Positions 33,256-45,312 of a stretch of DNA of 64,000 nt are shown here, piece after piece (position 1 is the first letter of the stretch; every line of letters starts with the position of its first letter). The notes beneath the pieces were generated by a model. The model saw only the letters and a program-made list of their open reading frames with translations. It did no database searches and had not been told where the DNA came from. This stretch comes from Larix kaempferi (Eukaryota > Streptophyta > Pinopsida > Pinales > Pinaceae): NCBI GenBank assembly GCA_027924585.1, contig BSBM01000764.1, forward strand, positions 1,630,001 to 1,694,000, read 5' to 3'. The position numbers and the translations under genes are program-made.

Positions 33256-35358
33256 TCATAACTCTAGCTTCCTCTTGTTCTTTCTCGACGTTGATCCTCT
33301 AGGAACATCTCTAGGATCACTGTGCGTCTCTGGATCCTGCAAATTAAATATCAATTGTTAAATTAAATTAAATATGTACTAATACATTAGCTCAACAACT
33401 AACTCAACAATTATTGACTTGTGCATGGAAAGTGCATGAAACACTTGGTCACTGAAGGACATCTCACCTCAACTGACAAAGGGGATTGTGTTGCTTGTGT
33501 AACAAATGGAGCCGTTGGTTGAACCAGGGGGGCCAGGAACTGCTCCTGCTCGTGGTGGCTACAATGAAAAAATGTTGAAATAGTTAAAAATGCATGGATA
33601 AGCAATAGACAACAATAATAAACTATATAAAGATAATGTTGAAATAGTTACATACCTGTGTGTGATCAGTTGCCATTGCAGATCCAACACTGACTGTTGC
33701 ATCAACCATCGATGCGAGGTTTTGAGTAGACAAATCGGGTTCCTGATGCAGTAAACATGCAATTCAAATATTAACAAAAATGATTTATGCACTGGATTTC
33801 AAGCTAAACAACAAATATCATCGAAGGATATACATTACCATGGTATGAGTAATCCATGGTCGTGGGTAGCTGGAGTCTTTCTAGGAGTAGAAGGCCTCAC
33901 ATACACACGACCCTTGTTCACGAATAGCCTACCGGGAGATTACAAATCCAGGCAATGGTCTAGATGTCTCAGATGGTGCCTACAGTCAGCAAGTGTTCAT
34001 GTAGTTAGACATGCATGATTCAACAAACAAACATGTATTTAAAAAATTACATTTTTAATTGTTTACCTGGAGCCCAGATGTTTCATCGGATGGTACGACC
34101 ATGGGTGCTACCTCCACATTACCTTGCCCCAGTGAAGGATCTTCCATCTGCAAGTTTAATAATTGTAAATATTAGACTGTAGATAGCATTAGTGAACTAA
34201 AATGTAAAGTATGTGGAAATTAACAAATTAACAAGTATTAAAAAACTGAAATTTTAAAATGTTTACCTCGGTGTGAGATACGAAATAGGTGCTATATAAG
34301 ATGGGCCTGCCAAATGGGTAGCATCATGCCCCCCTGTAGTGTCTGGAACATCTGACTCTGGGGCATCACTGCCAGCATAAAGCATCAACTGCAAATTCAA
34401 AAAATTAATATATTAGCTCAAACTATATATATGTGTACAAAGACAAAAACAAATGAAGAATTTATTACAATTAACCATAGACATACCTCTCTCAAAAACC
34501 CACTGAAGGCAACATTTGAGGCAATACCATAGCAGAGATGACCACATGATGTGCACTCATGAGGATCAGTACTAGGATGGGGATGTGTTGATGGTCTTGC
34601 ACTAGTGGATGGTCCTGCATGGTGATGACCTGGTGTATGTACCACACCAGGGACAGATGTCCCTTCCTCACCCATATGCTGAACCATAGTGCCATGGAGA
34701 AAAACCACCCGTTCCAAACTCAAAAATGCATCACGTGTCTATGGAATAATATGATGTGCAGGTGGGACATCTGGCCCAAGAAACTACCTGCAAGGTGCAG
34801 GGATAGGGCGATCCTGGTCTCGAAGCCTTGCATTGGGTCGATTTTGGGGAATCCCCCCATCGATCCCCTGAAACTGCAAGATGTCAAAATAGTTTACGTG
34901 TTTATGTAACACGAACTCTACGTACATCTTTTGAAGGAAATACAAGGGAATTTCCCTGTTGTTATGTGGTGGAATATCAAAAACCATGTACCATCTATCC
35001 ATCCAATTATCAACAAATGGTTGAAATGTGCACCACTCAATGGAGATATGAGGCATGTTTGCATTTGGGATTTCCTCTGTCCGAGGGTCCCTAAACAATG
35101 CAAATATGAGCTCTTTGGATATTTTCAACTTTTTTATTGCATTGTAGTCTAGCCCATCAACATATTGTTGTCTTTTTCTTTCTCTATATGATGTAATATC
35201 ATATAGTACATTGCTAGACTTTGAAATGGTGTCAACAATTGCATCCAAGGTTGATGCAAGCGAGCGACGAATCCTGTCACCACCACTAAAAGCTGCACTA
35301 ATGCCCTTGAAGTGGGAACGCTCAATCAATATCTCGGCATTTGTGTCCATAGCCGCAA
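33256..35358 (-). pseudogene. Seven-exon gene relic of unrecognised family
   Basis: On the minus strand a chain of GT-AG exons can be read: 35358-34487, 34388-34267, 34147-34067, 33979-33839, 33742-33656, 33558-33468 and 33336-33256. The chain ends in SRKNKRKLEL and TGA. The first visible exon begins at an AG acceptor (gcag before 35358), so upstream exons exist or existed. It encodes an alpha-helical, charged stretch (SLASTLDAIVDTISKSS, KISKELIFALF, FLQKMYVEFVLHKHVNYFDI) and then a His/Pro/Ser-rich linker with VVHTPGHHHAGPSTSA. TAG codons at about 34784 and 34739 interrupt it. Later exons are short, Pro/Thr/Ser/Asp-rich and look disordered. The KEL-(I/V)F...YF-KM motif order is shared with the gene at 60765-63228. 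A transposon accessory protein or a plant-specific regulator are both possible; I do not recognise it. Confidence 0.6.
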
Positions 35359-38300
35359 CTGCAATAAAAACATCAATACAAAAATCATTAGAAACATATA
35401 CATGGTATATAATGATGTCTCTTCAAAATTGAAAATGTATTAAGTCAAACTCAAGTAAGCAATTTAATGGCATTCACTTACATACATTTAAAACTTAAAA
35501 TTAAACATTTAATAATTAAAAAGTAAGTTTTGTTCAACTTCTTTCTAGAAGTTAAGGCACTTCTTAACCCTCATTGGTGACTTTTCCATGCAAACTTGGG
35601 TTTAAACTTCTTATAATTTAGGAGTGTTATTTTGACATGTTTTGGCCTTTACATCCCTTGCAGAAAACAATCTTTCCATCAACTTCATAAGCTAACATTA
35701 AATGTATTGAGTTCAACATATTACACCTTGTGGTTGGAGGGGAGGACAAAGTGGCATGGAATGAAATGGATATGTATGAGTTTTCCTTGCCAATATGATT
35801 ACATATGTACTTGATATGACTATCAATGATTAAGATGTTGAATAATCAACTAGAGATTGTGACTAGAATGACAATAACAACAATGTCAACTTCTCAAAAT
35901 AGAGACAATTTCTCTCTACAAAATCGATCTCTACATTGTATGGCAAGTTCAGAAAATTAAATAAAAAACATAGTGATTTTCTATATGAAGTATTTGAGTT
36001 GAATCGACGGTCCCTCAGCGTTGAGTAGATTGATCGAGGGTGTGGATAGGGCAGGCCCGAGAGGCACTTTGTTATTGTGTTTTGGCATTTAGTCAAGGGT
36101 GCTTAACTAAGAGGCAATGTATAGCTACATACACTTCTGATGAACTTTTGATTATGTTCATGGATAAATGATTGTGATGAAATTTTGAGAAACCAAGTTA
36201 CTAATTTTTTATGCATTTTTTCTATTCACGCTTGTGCATGCATTTCATCTTATTATGGCCATTTCCACGGAAAATTATTTAATTAGTATCATGGGAAATG
36301 GCCTTTGAGGGTTGGAAATTTGGGTTTCATGTGGATGGATACATTGTAGAAAGGGAGGAGTTCTATTTTTGGTTGGATTAGGAATTTTTGAGTTTTTGAA
36401 AAGGGATCTTCATTTTAATTATTCACTCATCTTGGTTGAGGGAGATGTGAATTTAATTAGAGATTGGGTTATTCTCAATTTTATAAATATTACAAAACTA
36501 GGTTGTTTTAAAAAAATAAAAAAATAGTAATTTACGTTAAGAAATGACAAAACAATGCTATGGGTGAATGAATTACCTAATTAGATGACAATCCACCGGT
36601 GAATTTGCCTCCCCTCCAACTAAATCGAGCTCCAGTGATACTCTAGGGCACACAAACCATCCTCATCCAACCTCTAATTCACGTTTCGGATGGGTGAAGA
36701 GCGCCGCGGGTGGTCGGGGGGTGGTCAGGACTTGCATAACGTGTACGCGTTTTGTAGTTCTATAACACGTACGCATTGTGCTTACCTATCCTACATGTCT
36801 AGTGACATGTCAGGCTCGGGTTTTACCATACCAAGTGCTAAGTATCAGAAACACGTTATCTTTTTATCACGGGGACTTCACTCAATAAACCACTATCATA
36901 ACACGTTCATTCGTGGCATATGATACAATACCCCTAATTTCACTAAATATCGAAAAATACCTTCGAAAATCATTTTTTTAACCCCCTTCCAATATGCCTT
37001 CCCAATTTAAAAAAACCCTTATTTTCACTAGATATTGTATGTATCAATTTTTTCATTAACATTTTTTTATACCCCTTTATATTTCTACCTAGTATATTGA
37101 TATGATACCCCTCTAATGACCCCACATGCATTCTAGAATGCACCTTGCTTCTTTTGATGTATATTGTGGATGCACATTACTTCACTCACAATGCAATTAC
37201 TCAACCACATATCATCATGATTTTCAACATCTAATGGTCTAATGAAGAAATATGAGATCACTTCTTGTATGTCACTAGAGCCAATGCACATAGTACAACA
37301 TTTAGATTGCATGTTGCAGCTCCCCAATCGTTGACTAAGCATGTTGTGGGCTAAGTATCCAAGCCCCCAGGGCATGTAACAAGCTTTAGGAGGCTGACTA
37401 AAATTCCCAAGGCCTATAATAGGCACGAGTGGTTGGGTATTCAAGCCCCTAAGGCCTATCAAGGGCCTATAACAGGCCCTGGAGGCTTAGAGCCTCTTAA
37501 TACTATTGGTAACAACTGGCTGAGTGATATTGGTAATAATTGGCTATCAGTGACAACTGTCTCTCAACTATGATCGACTGGCAACCAACTTCACCATGAA
37601 ACCCCTGGCCTCAACCATGCCTCAAGATGCGATTTCCCTACGTACTGGTAAGCCTGAGCCTTGCCTCAACCCGCTTTCTCATCCGGTCGTGATCCCGCCA
37701 TCTTCATTTGGTAGATATTTGTCATCCTACCCATATAAAAAAGACCCCAAAGTATTTTTGTATTGTTATATTAAATAAAAAAACCCTTTTCCCCTTAATA
37801 TATAAGCAATATAATTTTTAGGTTTTCATGAATATTTAATACTGCAATATGAATGAACGTGATGTTATATTTCCTTCTAATGAAGCCCCCGTGGTTTTTA
37901 TGTATCCGAAACGAGTTTTGAAAAAGTAGGATTGCATCTAAAGTTACCCTCATCTTCTTGCACACACCCTATGAGTATGTCTAATCATCATGTTAATATA
38001 TGATCAAATTGTATTGGTATGTTGATTTCAATCAGAATTTTAGTGTAGGTGCTTTGCTCAAGTAATGCGAGACTATAAGGTTATAAAATATAATCCATCT
38101 TAAAAATGAGATGAATGATAAGATATCCTTGATGTTAAAAGAATTTTCACTACATTGTTTAATGATTGTGTATGGATTGTCTCATTATATGTGTATATAG
38201 TTTGCGACGTTGGAATTTAAATTTACCTTTTCCAAATGTGAAACCAAACCTTATTCTTGATTAGGAGGCTATGTGACACACAATGCTTGTATTTAATGAA

Positions 38301-38880
38301 ATTTCTACATCACAACTTCTTCATTAGCGTTGAACATTCTTGATTTGTTTAATACAATACAATACTTTGTTAAATTCTTTTTGAGTTGATATAAAAGTGC
38401 ATACAATGATGAGTGAAAGAAACACATGGTTGATAGGTTCTATGTTCAAATCCATAATATATTTCAAATGGACTATATTTAGGCTTGTGTTACTTTATGT
38501 TATAGAGATGTTTAATGAAAGCAAGATTGGCATCCCATGTGTGATGGTTCCTATGATTTTACATGCATAGTATATGTACTTTGGCGGGGTTTATAAGCAT
38601 TGTTTTCCCATTTACCAATGAGTGCTAAGAAGGTTATAACCATGTCATGCCTTAAGTTTAACATGACATAGAGGTATTTTGCAAAACAAATTGTAGATAA
38701 TATTATCCATTATGATATGTCATAATGGATATCAATTTTGTGTAGTAAACAACATTTTTACATCACTTCAAATTTTGTAAAGATTCTCATACAAAAAATA
38801 CCAAAATCAATCATTTATTTTATATATTGTATAATTTTTTAATTTAAAAAAACAAGTTGAGAACAATTTTGAATCTTTTT
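35359..38880. other. Long AT-rich non-coding stretch
   Basis: No convincing exon. CpG motifs related to 6305-6430 occur at 36736-36785 (acgtgtacgcgttttgtag, aacacgtacgcattgtg) next to a locally GC-rich patch at 36690-36735. At 37340-37500 the phrase caagcccc(c/t)-agggc/aaggcctat repeats loosely. Between 38210 and 38290 a frame with ...FSKCETKPYS... faintly recalls decayed Ty3 RT, but it is too weak to call. Confidence 0.4.
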
Positions 38881-38888
38881 TTATTTTA

Positions 38889-39590
38889 TCTTTTATAAGT
38901 TGATTATGACTGGCAGATGACTCAGTGCTCAATCATGGCTTGACCATGAATCATGATCACTATGCTCATGACAAATGGTTTTTGAAATATATTTATAACA
39001 ATATACTTTTTAAAAATTACATAATTTGTAAAACATTATGAAATATTGTCTATATAAATTTATTCATATAATTTTAATATTTTTAAATTTGATCTTTTAT
39101 AAGTTGATTGTGACTGGGAGATGTCTCATTGCTCAATCATGGTTGTGACCATGATCATTATGCTCGTGACAAATAGTTTTTGAAATATATTTATAGCAAT
39201 ATACTTTTTAAAAATTACATAATTTGTAAAACATTATGAAATATAGTTTATGTAAATTTAATCATATAATTTTAATATTTTTAAATATTATAATATATGA
39301 TCTTTTCTTATTATAATATAAATTTATTCATATAATTTTAATATTTTTAAATTTTATCTTTTATAAGTTGATTGTGACTGGGAGATGTCTCATTGCTCAA
39401 TCATGATTGTGACCATGATCATTATGCTCGTGACAAATAGTTTTTGAAATATATTTATAGCAATATACCTTTTAAAAATTACATAATTTGTAAAACATTA
39501 TGAAATATAGTTTATGTAAATTTAATCATATAATTTTAATATTTTTAAATATTATAATATATGATCTTTTATTATTATAAATCAAATTAT
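38889..39590 (+). repeat. Three tandem copies of a 204-264 bp AT-rich unit
   Basis: Units begin tcttttataagttgatt at 38889, 39093 and 39357. Copies 2 and 3 are nearly identical (ctgggagatgtctcattgctcaatcatg, ttatagcaatatac) and copy 1 is more diverged. The longer period between copies 2 and 3 reflects an extra 60 bp ending in ttattataatataaa. Confidence 0.88.
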
Positions 39591-40210
39591 TTTTAATGGC
39601 TATGAATTCCATTTATTGTGATCAAGTTTGGTCTCCTCGGCCCTCAAACTAAATAAATAAAATAAAATATTGTTTCTTTTATTATATTGGTTTTGTGAAA
39701 AATAACCTTATATAATTTTTTTGATATTTGTTGAATATTTATTGATAATTTCATAATTTTAGGGATTATTTGTCTTGTAAATGTTTTGAAACTTAGAGTT
39801 AATTTTTATGTAGGTTAGATATTTCAAGAAAAAATCATCATTTATTTCAAATTAGTTTTACAAACCTTACATGTAGTCTTCTCCAATACTATGAAAGAGT
39901 GTTCTTATCTTTACAATATTTATTTCCTTCTTTAAAATATCAATAGTAAAAATTGATAGTTTTGATTTTCTTATTTTCTTCATCTTTACATGTTCGTTTG
40001 CGCTCAACTCTTTCAAAGCTCTCAATATTTCCAAACTTGGTAGCTCTTCTAACTGAGAGAAACCGATAACAAGCATTGAATCTTTGTACACTGCGACAAC
40101 CCCCTTCAACTTCACACAATTCTTATGCACACAATTTCTTCAAAGATACCTTGATGCGTTCATAATTTGGAAACTCTTCTAACTCAGAGCACAAATTAAG
40201 CTATAGAAGA
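39591..40210. other. AT-rich stretch, no gene assigned
   Basis: An anonymous minus-strand frame lies at 39867-40130. Nothing else is seen before the transposase-like exon that begins near 40211. Confidence 0.35.
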
Positions 40211-40509
40211 GATCTTAAGCTGCCTACCATCAGATAGTTTGAAAGCTTTGATGAACCTGGGGTGAGGATGGAGTTTATGCAAAATGTGAATGCACATGGC
40301 GGTGACGAAGAAATGCAAAATGTGAATGCACATGGTAGTGATGAAGGAATCCAAATAGTCGAGGAGCACGTTGATGAAAGAAATGAGGAACATGGAGGTG
40401 ACGAGGAAATGAAAAATGTGGAGCAAACTATGGGTAGCGTTGATATTGAGACCATGAGTGGTGAGTAAATATTTTTTTAAATGTTTATAATTTACTTTAG
40501 AATACTTGA

Positions 40510-40550
<41 letters not shown>

Positions 40551-41696
40551 TTGAAAATGAACAAAATATTATAAATTTATATTTATTTTTATGTAGGTTT
40601 GACATCCAACATACAACATCCTACCACAGTTAGCAATTTACAGAGATTAATTAGAAGCTGCAACAATATCGTCATTGATGATATTTTTTTGGAGAATTCA
40701 GATCCAAGTAAAATTGAAGAAATGGGACCGCAAATGCTTGATCATACAGCTTGTTATAGAGTAGATAAGATAGTCAAAAAATATTTCGAATGTATTTCTG
40801 TCATACAACAAGCTCAATTGTTGCATAAATTGTTAAAGCGAAAATGTCTAAGAGATGCAATTACATTATTGGGCATTCAAAGTGCCAAAGAGGCTAAGCC
40901 AAATCAGATTGTATCACAAAATCTGACCTCATTCCTTGCATCACTTGCAAAACAATGATCTCACAATTTCATGGTTGCTCGTAAAGCAATTCTAACAGGG
41001 GTTGTGGCAAAAAACACTACAACCAGTTGTTTGTTGTCTACGACTGCAAGAACGTTAAAAACATCAAGAAAAAGTTTATGGAAGCATAAAAAGCTTCGGG
41101 TTCAGTTAGATGAGGATGATGAAGTTGCATGTTGGGGTGTTATCTATAGGAAACCTTATCAAGATAGACTTCCGGATAATGTGAGGGACATGGTGAAAGA
41201 GTTTTGGGATGTAAACTCGCGTGTCTTACCAAATGAAAAGGATGTTGTTCGACGTCGTATATTGAGAGGAAACTATGAAACTCATGCCAAACACATAACA
41301 GCGATCACTCAAGTGGAAATGTTCAAAACTTTCATGGAGAGTAATTTTGATTTGAAGCTTGCCCTTAGCACATTTGTGAAGCTTAAACCATGGTATGTTA
41401 GGCCCATCATTGTTCACAACACATGTTGTTTTCAATACCATGTACAATTCGAATTATATTATGAGACATTTCTAACTTTTGGCATGCAGTGTTGGCCAAA
41501 TAACCCCCCTCCTTCGAGTGTTCATGAATTTGTATCTAAAATATTATGTGCTCGAGAGAATCATCAAGTATTCTATAAGAAACAATGCGTCAGAGGTAAA
41601 AAATGTGAGGAATGTTCTGATTTGGCCCTTTTTAATGCTAACTACCCCATTGATGCAAACAATCCTCAATTGTCAATCATAATATTGGAACCTTGA
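40211..41696 (+). pseudogene. Second transposase-like gene copy, N-terminal half only
   Basis: Exon 1 covers about 40262-40460 and ends at a GTGAGT donor. The 136-bp intron (40461-40596) contains a (TA)n tract, and exon 2 starts at 40597. The joint ATG-AGT-G/GT-TTG keeps the frame. Exon 2 is open to 41696 except for a TGA at 40956. Shared with 24340-27577 are KLKPWYVR, HNTCCFQYHVQFELYYETF near 41385-41470, a Cys cluster CVRGKKCEEC near 41588, and an acidic N-terminus with an internal repeat (MQNVNAHG twice, near 40274 and 40313). An extra block, WGVIYRKPYQDRLPDNV near 41140, aligns only loosely with copy 1. Similarity stops near 41650; nothing like the DFAKNY, SDGC or HGKG catalytic region follows. 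It is a divergent subfamily member that lost its catalytic half. Confidence 0.7.
40511..40547. repeat. (TA)n microsatellite in intron
   Basis: TA run of about 18 units inside the intron of the transposase-like copy at 40211-41696. Confidence 0.93.
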
Positions 41697-41923
41697 TGGT
41701 CTACATTCTAGTGTGAGTGATTGAGATTGAGATTGATCAAGCAAAATACAAGGCTTCTCTTTAGAGGGTTTATTTGTGTATCACTTAGTCAAATGTAGAC
41801 ATGATTTTTAAGTACAATAAATCAATTGGGATTTAAGACTATGAAGAATATTCCATGGGTGATTCCACGAACGTGGTTCACCATTTTTGGCAGATGGAAG
41901 CTAAAAAAATTGTTTTTTGAACC

Positions 41924-42290
41924 CTCGATCAAGGTATTTTCAAGCCCTCAATCGAGATTTTAAAAGCTTGATCGAGGGTTTTAAAAGCTCGATCGAGGGT
42001 TTTAAAAGCTTGATCGAGGATTTTAAAATACTTCGATCGAGGGTTTTAAAAGACCTCGATCAAGGGTTGGAACAGGAGCTCGATCTAGCTTTTAAAACCC
42101 TCGATCGAGCTTTTGAAAAGCTCACAAAAGCTCGATCTATCTTTTGAAAAACATAAAAAGGCTCATTTTAGGCCCTCAATCGAGGGTTTTAAAATACCTC
42201 GGTCGAGGTCTTGTTAAACCCTCGATCGAGGTGTTGTTAAACCCTCAATCGAGGTATTTAGCTCGATCAAGGGCTTAAAAAATAGGCCGA
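41924..42290. repeat. Palindromic minisatellite, core cctcgatcgagg, both orientations
   Basis: About a dozen units of 20-30 bp. From 41924 to about 42075 the order is gatcgagggttttaaaagct; from about 42085 to 42290 the inverse (aaaaccctcgatcgagc, aaaccctcgatcgagg) dominates. The array thus reads as a large imperfect inverted repeat with small palindromic cores. Confidence 0.85.
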
Positions 42291-43740
42291 GAGCCCTTTT
42301 CACTGCAGAATGAAAGTTTTGTCTGCCTTCCACAAAGTTAAACTGTGTCATTAAATGCTCATTAATGAGCGGACTTGATACCATTCGATTCGTCAATGAA
42401 TCCTCTATCTAGATATATAAAATTTATGAATTTTTATCATGTCTTTTGTTTTTAAATTTCTACTAAAACTTGCCCTAAAAAACCGTGTCAACAACTTTGA
42501 TTGAGCTCAAATATAAATCCACAAAATTCAAAATACACATCCAAAATTTTTGAAAAAATACACATGCCCTAGATAAACGCATCATCTTTAAAATGGTATT
42601 TTTAGTTTTGCAAATTAGGTAAAAAATCAAAAGATTTCATGCATGCACACACATGTGTGCGAAATGCGACTTAAATATTCACTGGTCATTTTCGAAAAAT
42701 AAAAATAAATATATTTTTTCAAGAAAAATTAAAAGAAAAATATGTGAGCCCTAGTGCATTCTGTCTAGATCATGTTCACATATTTAATGTTTTAAAATTA
42801 TTAATTTAACATTAAATTATTGTGCACGGACACAAACTACTTGTTAATTGCTCTTCAAATTTTTAAGTACAGACGTTTCATTAAATGAAAATTCGACATG
42901 ATATATGACATTGGTATATTTCGAAAAAAATATCATTGGAAAGCCAAGATAATTCTCTACATTCGTTTTTCAACCGCATGTCAAAATTCATGTGGAAAGT
43001 ATGAGTTTCGAGGGATTCAATTTAATACATGGGTTAAATTTTTGTTTTTCACCGTCATATTTGGCCAAAAAGAGTTACCCATCTTCATGGAATCACCCCC
43101 ATACCATTTCCTAATATTTTTTGAAAATCCACCTTATTAAATAATTTATTTTTGTTATCGAATCTATCAAGAAATAGCTTAGATATACAACAAATCAATT
43201 TGATATATTCAATGGTGAATTGAGAATCTTCAAACATCGTATTCATACATTTTTGTCCAATTGTTTTGTCCTTTGCCTCAGAACTTTTACCAAACATTTC
43301 CCAATAAATTCACTATTTCTCTTTGGCACATAAGGAGATTGATTTGCATTCAATATAAAATCATGGATTACAATGACAGAAATAAAGAACACTTTATGCA
43401 AACTATTGTGACAGTGAATAAACCAACAATTTCAGATCTGTTACATAAAAGATTGCTGACCTGTAGGCTACCATCAAGTTCAAATTTGAAGGAGATAGAT
43501 GAACCTGCCTCCTGTAGATGACCACAGCAGATTGCAAGTATTTTATGGCTGTAACATCCTTTTTCCAGTGCCCAGATATAATGATATTTGTAGCTTACAC
43601 ACCCAAAATTTCAAACTACAAGAGTATCATTATTTTATTCTAATGGTCCATAAAACTCCATAGACTTGGCATACAGAATAATCTTGATTCAAATATGAGT
43701 CACAAACGGTTAGAATATGTCATGAAAAACAATATGCAGG
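42291..43740. other. Non-coding sequence, nothing recognised
   Basis: AT-rich with small frames only (42898-43140 +, 43085-43297 -). The expected last exons of the adjacent P5A ATPase, downstream on the minus strand, were looked for here and not seen. Confidence 0.4.
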
Positions 43741-43755
43741 AGCATATACACTTCC

Positions 43756-44670
43756 CCAGGATCTTAAACATCTGCAAAGTTGTAACAAGTGTGCTGTGTC
43801 CCTGCCGAATAATATCAGTTGTCAGCCTTACTGATGCATGCTTGGAAGTGAAATGAGAGGCCATTGATGCATCCCCAAGCCTCACAGTGGGAGTCCAGTT
43901 CTTCCATCTCCCTCCTCTCCCATCTAATCCATAATCTTTTTCAATTTTAGCCTTTGTCTCTCAGCAGGAGTAAGCTAACGATTGCTAGTTGAACCATGAG
44001 ATGCTTGAGATCCAGCAGGCAATGCCAAAGTTCAAACTGGCTGATTAATGGATGTATTTCCTGCTTGTCCTCCATCAATTGCATTGGCATTTCCAGAATC
44101 AGGTGCTCCACTCTTCAATCTTCAATCCGGACTTATTATTTTACCCCCAGAATTTGATGATTGCACCAACATAGAGTTTTGGGATGATTGGGTTGGTGGG
44201 ATTGCATTTAAAAGGGCTACACCAACATGAGCCTGCAATTGTTCAAAATTTTGAATGAGTCATCCGTGAAAAAACAATCAGCTCTATTTTGCATGCCAAA
44301 GCTATTGATGCAAAATAAAAAGGTCACCATTCCCTACTTTTTTGAGAGCACCGACATCATTTTTACCATCACCACACATCAATTTCATTCTTCCCACTGT
44401 CTTCAGAGTTGTCAATATGAGTTCTTTCTGCTCAGGGGAAACTCTTGCAAAAACCTACAATAGATTCATCAAGGTCAGTTGCAATGGATAACATTACAAA
44501 TTATCAAAGTAAAATTTATCCATGAAATATTCATGCCATAGAGTATACATGTTCATACCTTTACATATGGGATCACCGAATGTTTAGCATTTGTACGTTT
44601 CAACATCATGAAACAGTCACCACCTACACAAAGGTCATGATAAACTGACAATTCCTCCACATTATCTTCA
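43756..44670 (-). pseudogene. P5A-type ATPase (PDR2/Spf1/ATP13A1 family) pseudogene, three exons
   Basis: P5A ATPases are ER-membrane P-type pumps; the family is linked to transmembrane-helix extraction and Mn homeostasis. On the minus strand, exon 44670-44559 encodes YHDLCVGGDCFMML. Exon 44454-44338 (39 codons) encodes VFARVSPEQKELILTTLK and the hinge MCGDGKNDVGALK (usually GDGTNDVGALK). Exon 44232-43756 begins AHVGVALLNAIPP, continues through a Ser/Asn-rich linker to [16 protein letters not shown], and ends [39 protein letters not shown]. All introns are GT-AG at positions that keep the frame, so this is a degraded genomic copy, not a processed one. The last exon carries several stops (after ISPD, NQPV, TSNR and KIMD) and a one-base shift before RLGDAS. 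The N-terminal two thirds and final membrane helices are not visible. Confidence 0.88.
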
Positions 44671-45312
44671 CTGGAGATGAATTCAACAATTTCTATTAGG
44701 TTAGAGTATGATACAGATAAAACAAATTTCAAAATGGATAACAGGAACTATGTAGTATACCACAAGACTATTATTTATATTAATAATTATTGACGTAAAT
44801 AATAGTAATTAAATACACTCATACTCTCTTTTGCTGCTGCAAGATATTACCTGTTTATCCAATCATGCATAATATATTGAAGTTTTTTGCTATATTTTTT
44901 GTGACTAAATTCCTTCAAAGCTTTAGAAAAGAAAATAATTCTTTGGCAAAGGAAGTGTTGTAGCAGCTGAACAATTTAGGGGTTCTCCATTCTATTGTAA
45001 CTGCTAGCTAATTCAATGTTGATTGGGACTCATTCAGTGTACTGTTTTTGCTGGCTACTCACATCATCCCTAGAAATTGGCAGTTCTATCCTGTAGCTGC
45101 TATTGTTTTTCCCAAATATACTTGAAACTTTGTTGTTTAAGCTACTTCTAGTGCTGAACTAACTACAATAACCATAACACACTGTTCGAATACATGTTAT
45201 CCTAGCGATCCTATGCAAACATGAATCTTCTCTTAAATTACATCATGACTCCTTTCATGATCTGAAAATCTGCATAAAAACAGTAAGGTTCAAGTGTTGT
45301 AGCAGCTTCCTT
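44671..45312. other. Probable intron or flank sequence, nothing recognised
   Basis: No coding signal between the first visible P5A exon and the acidic frame at 45313-45648. Confidence 0.4.

Noticed and set aside
38210-38300. Faint resemblance to Ty3 RT thumb (FSKCE...LGGYVTHN)
   Set aside because: Only a few residues, with stops on both sides and no other pol motif nearby.
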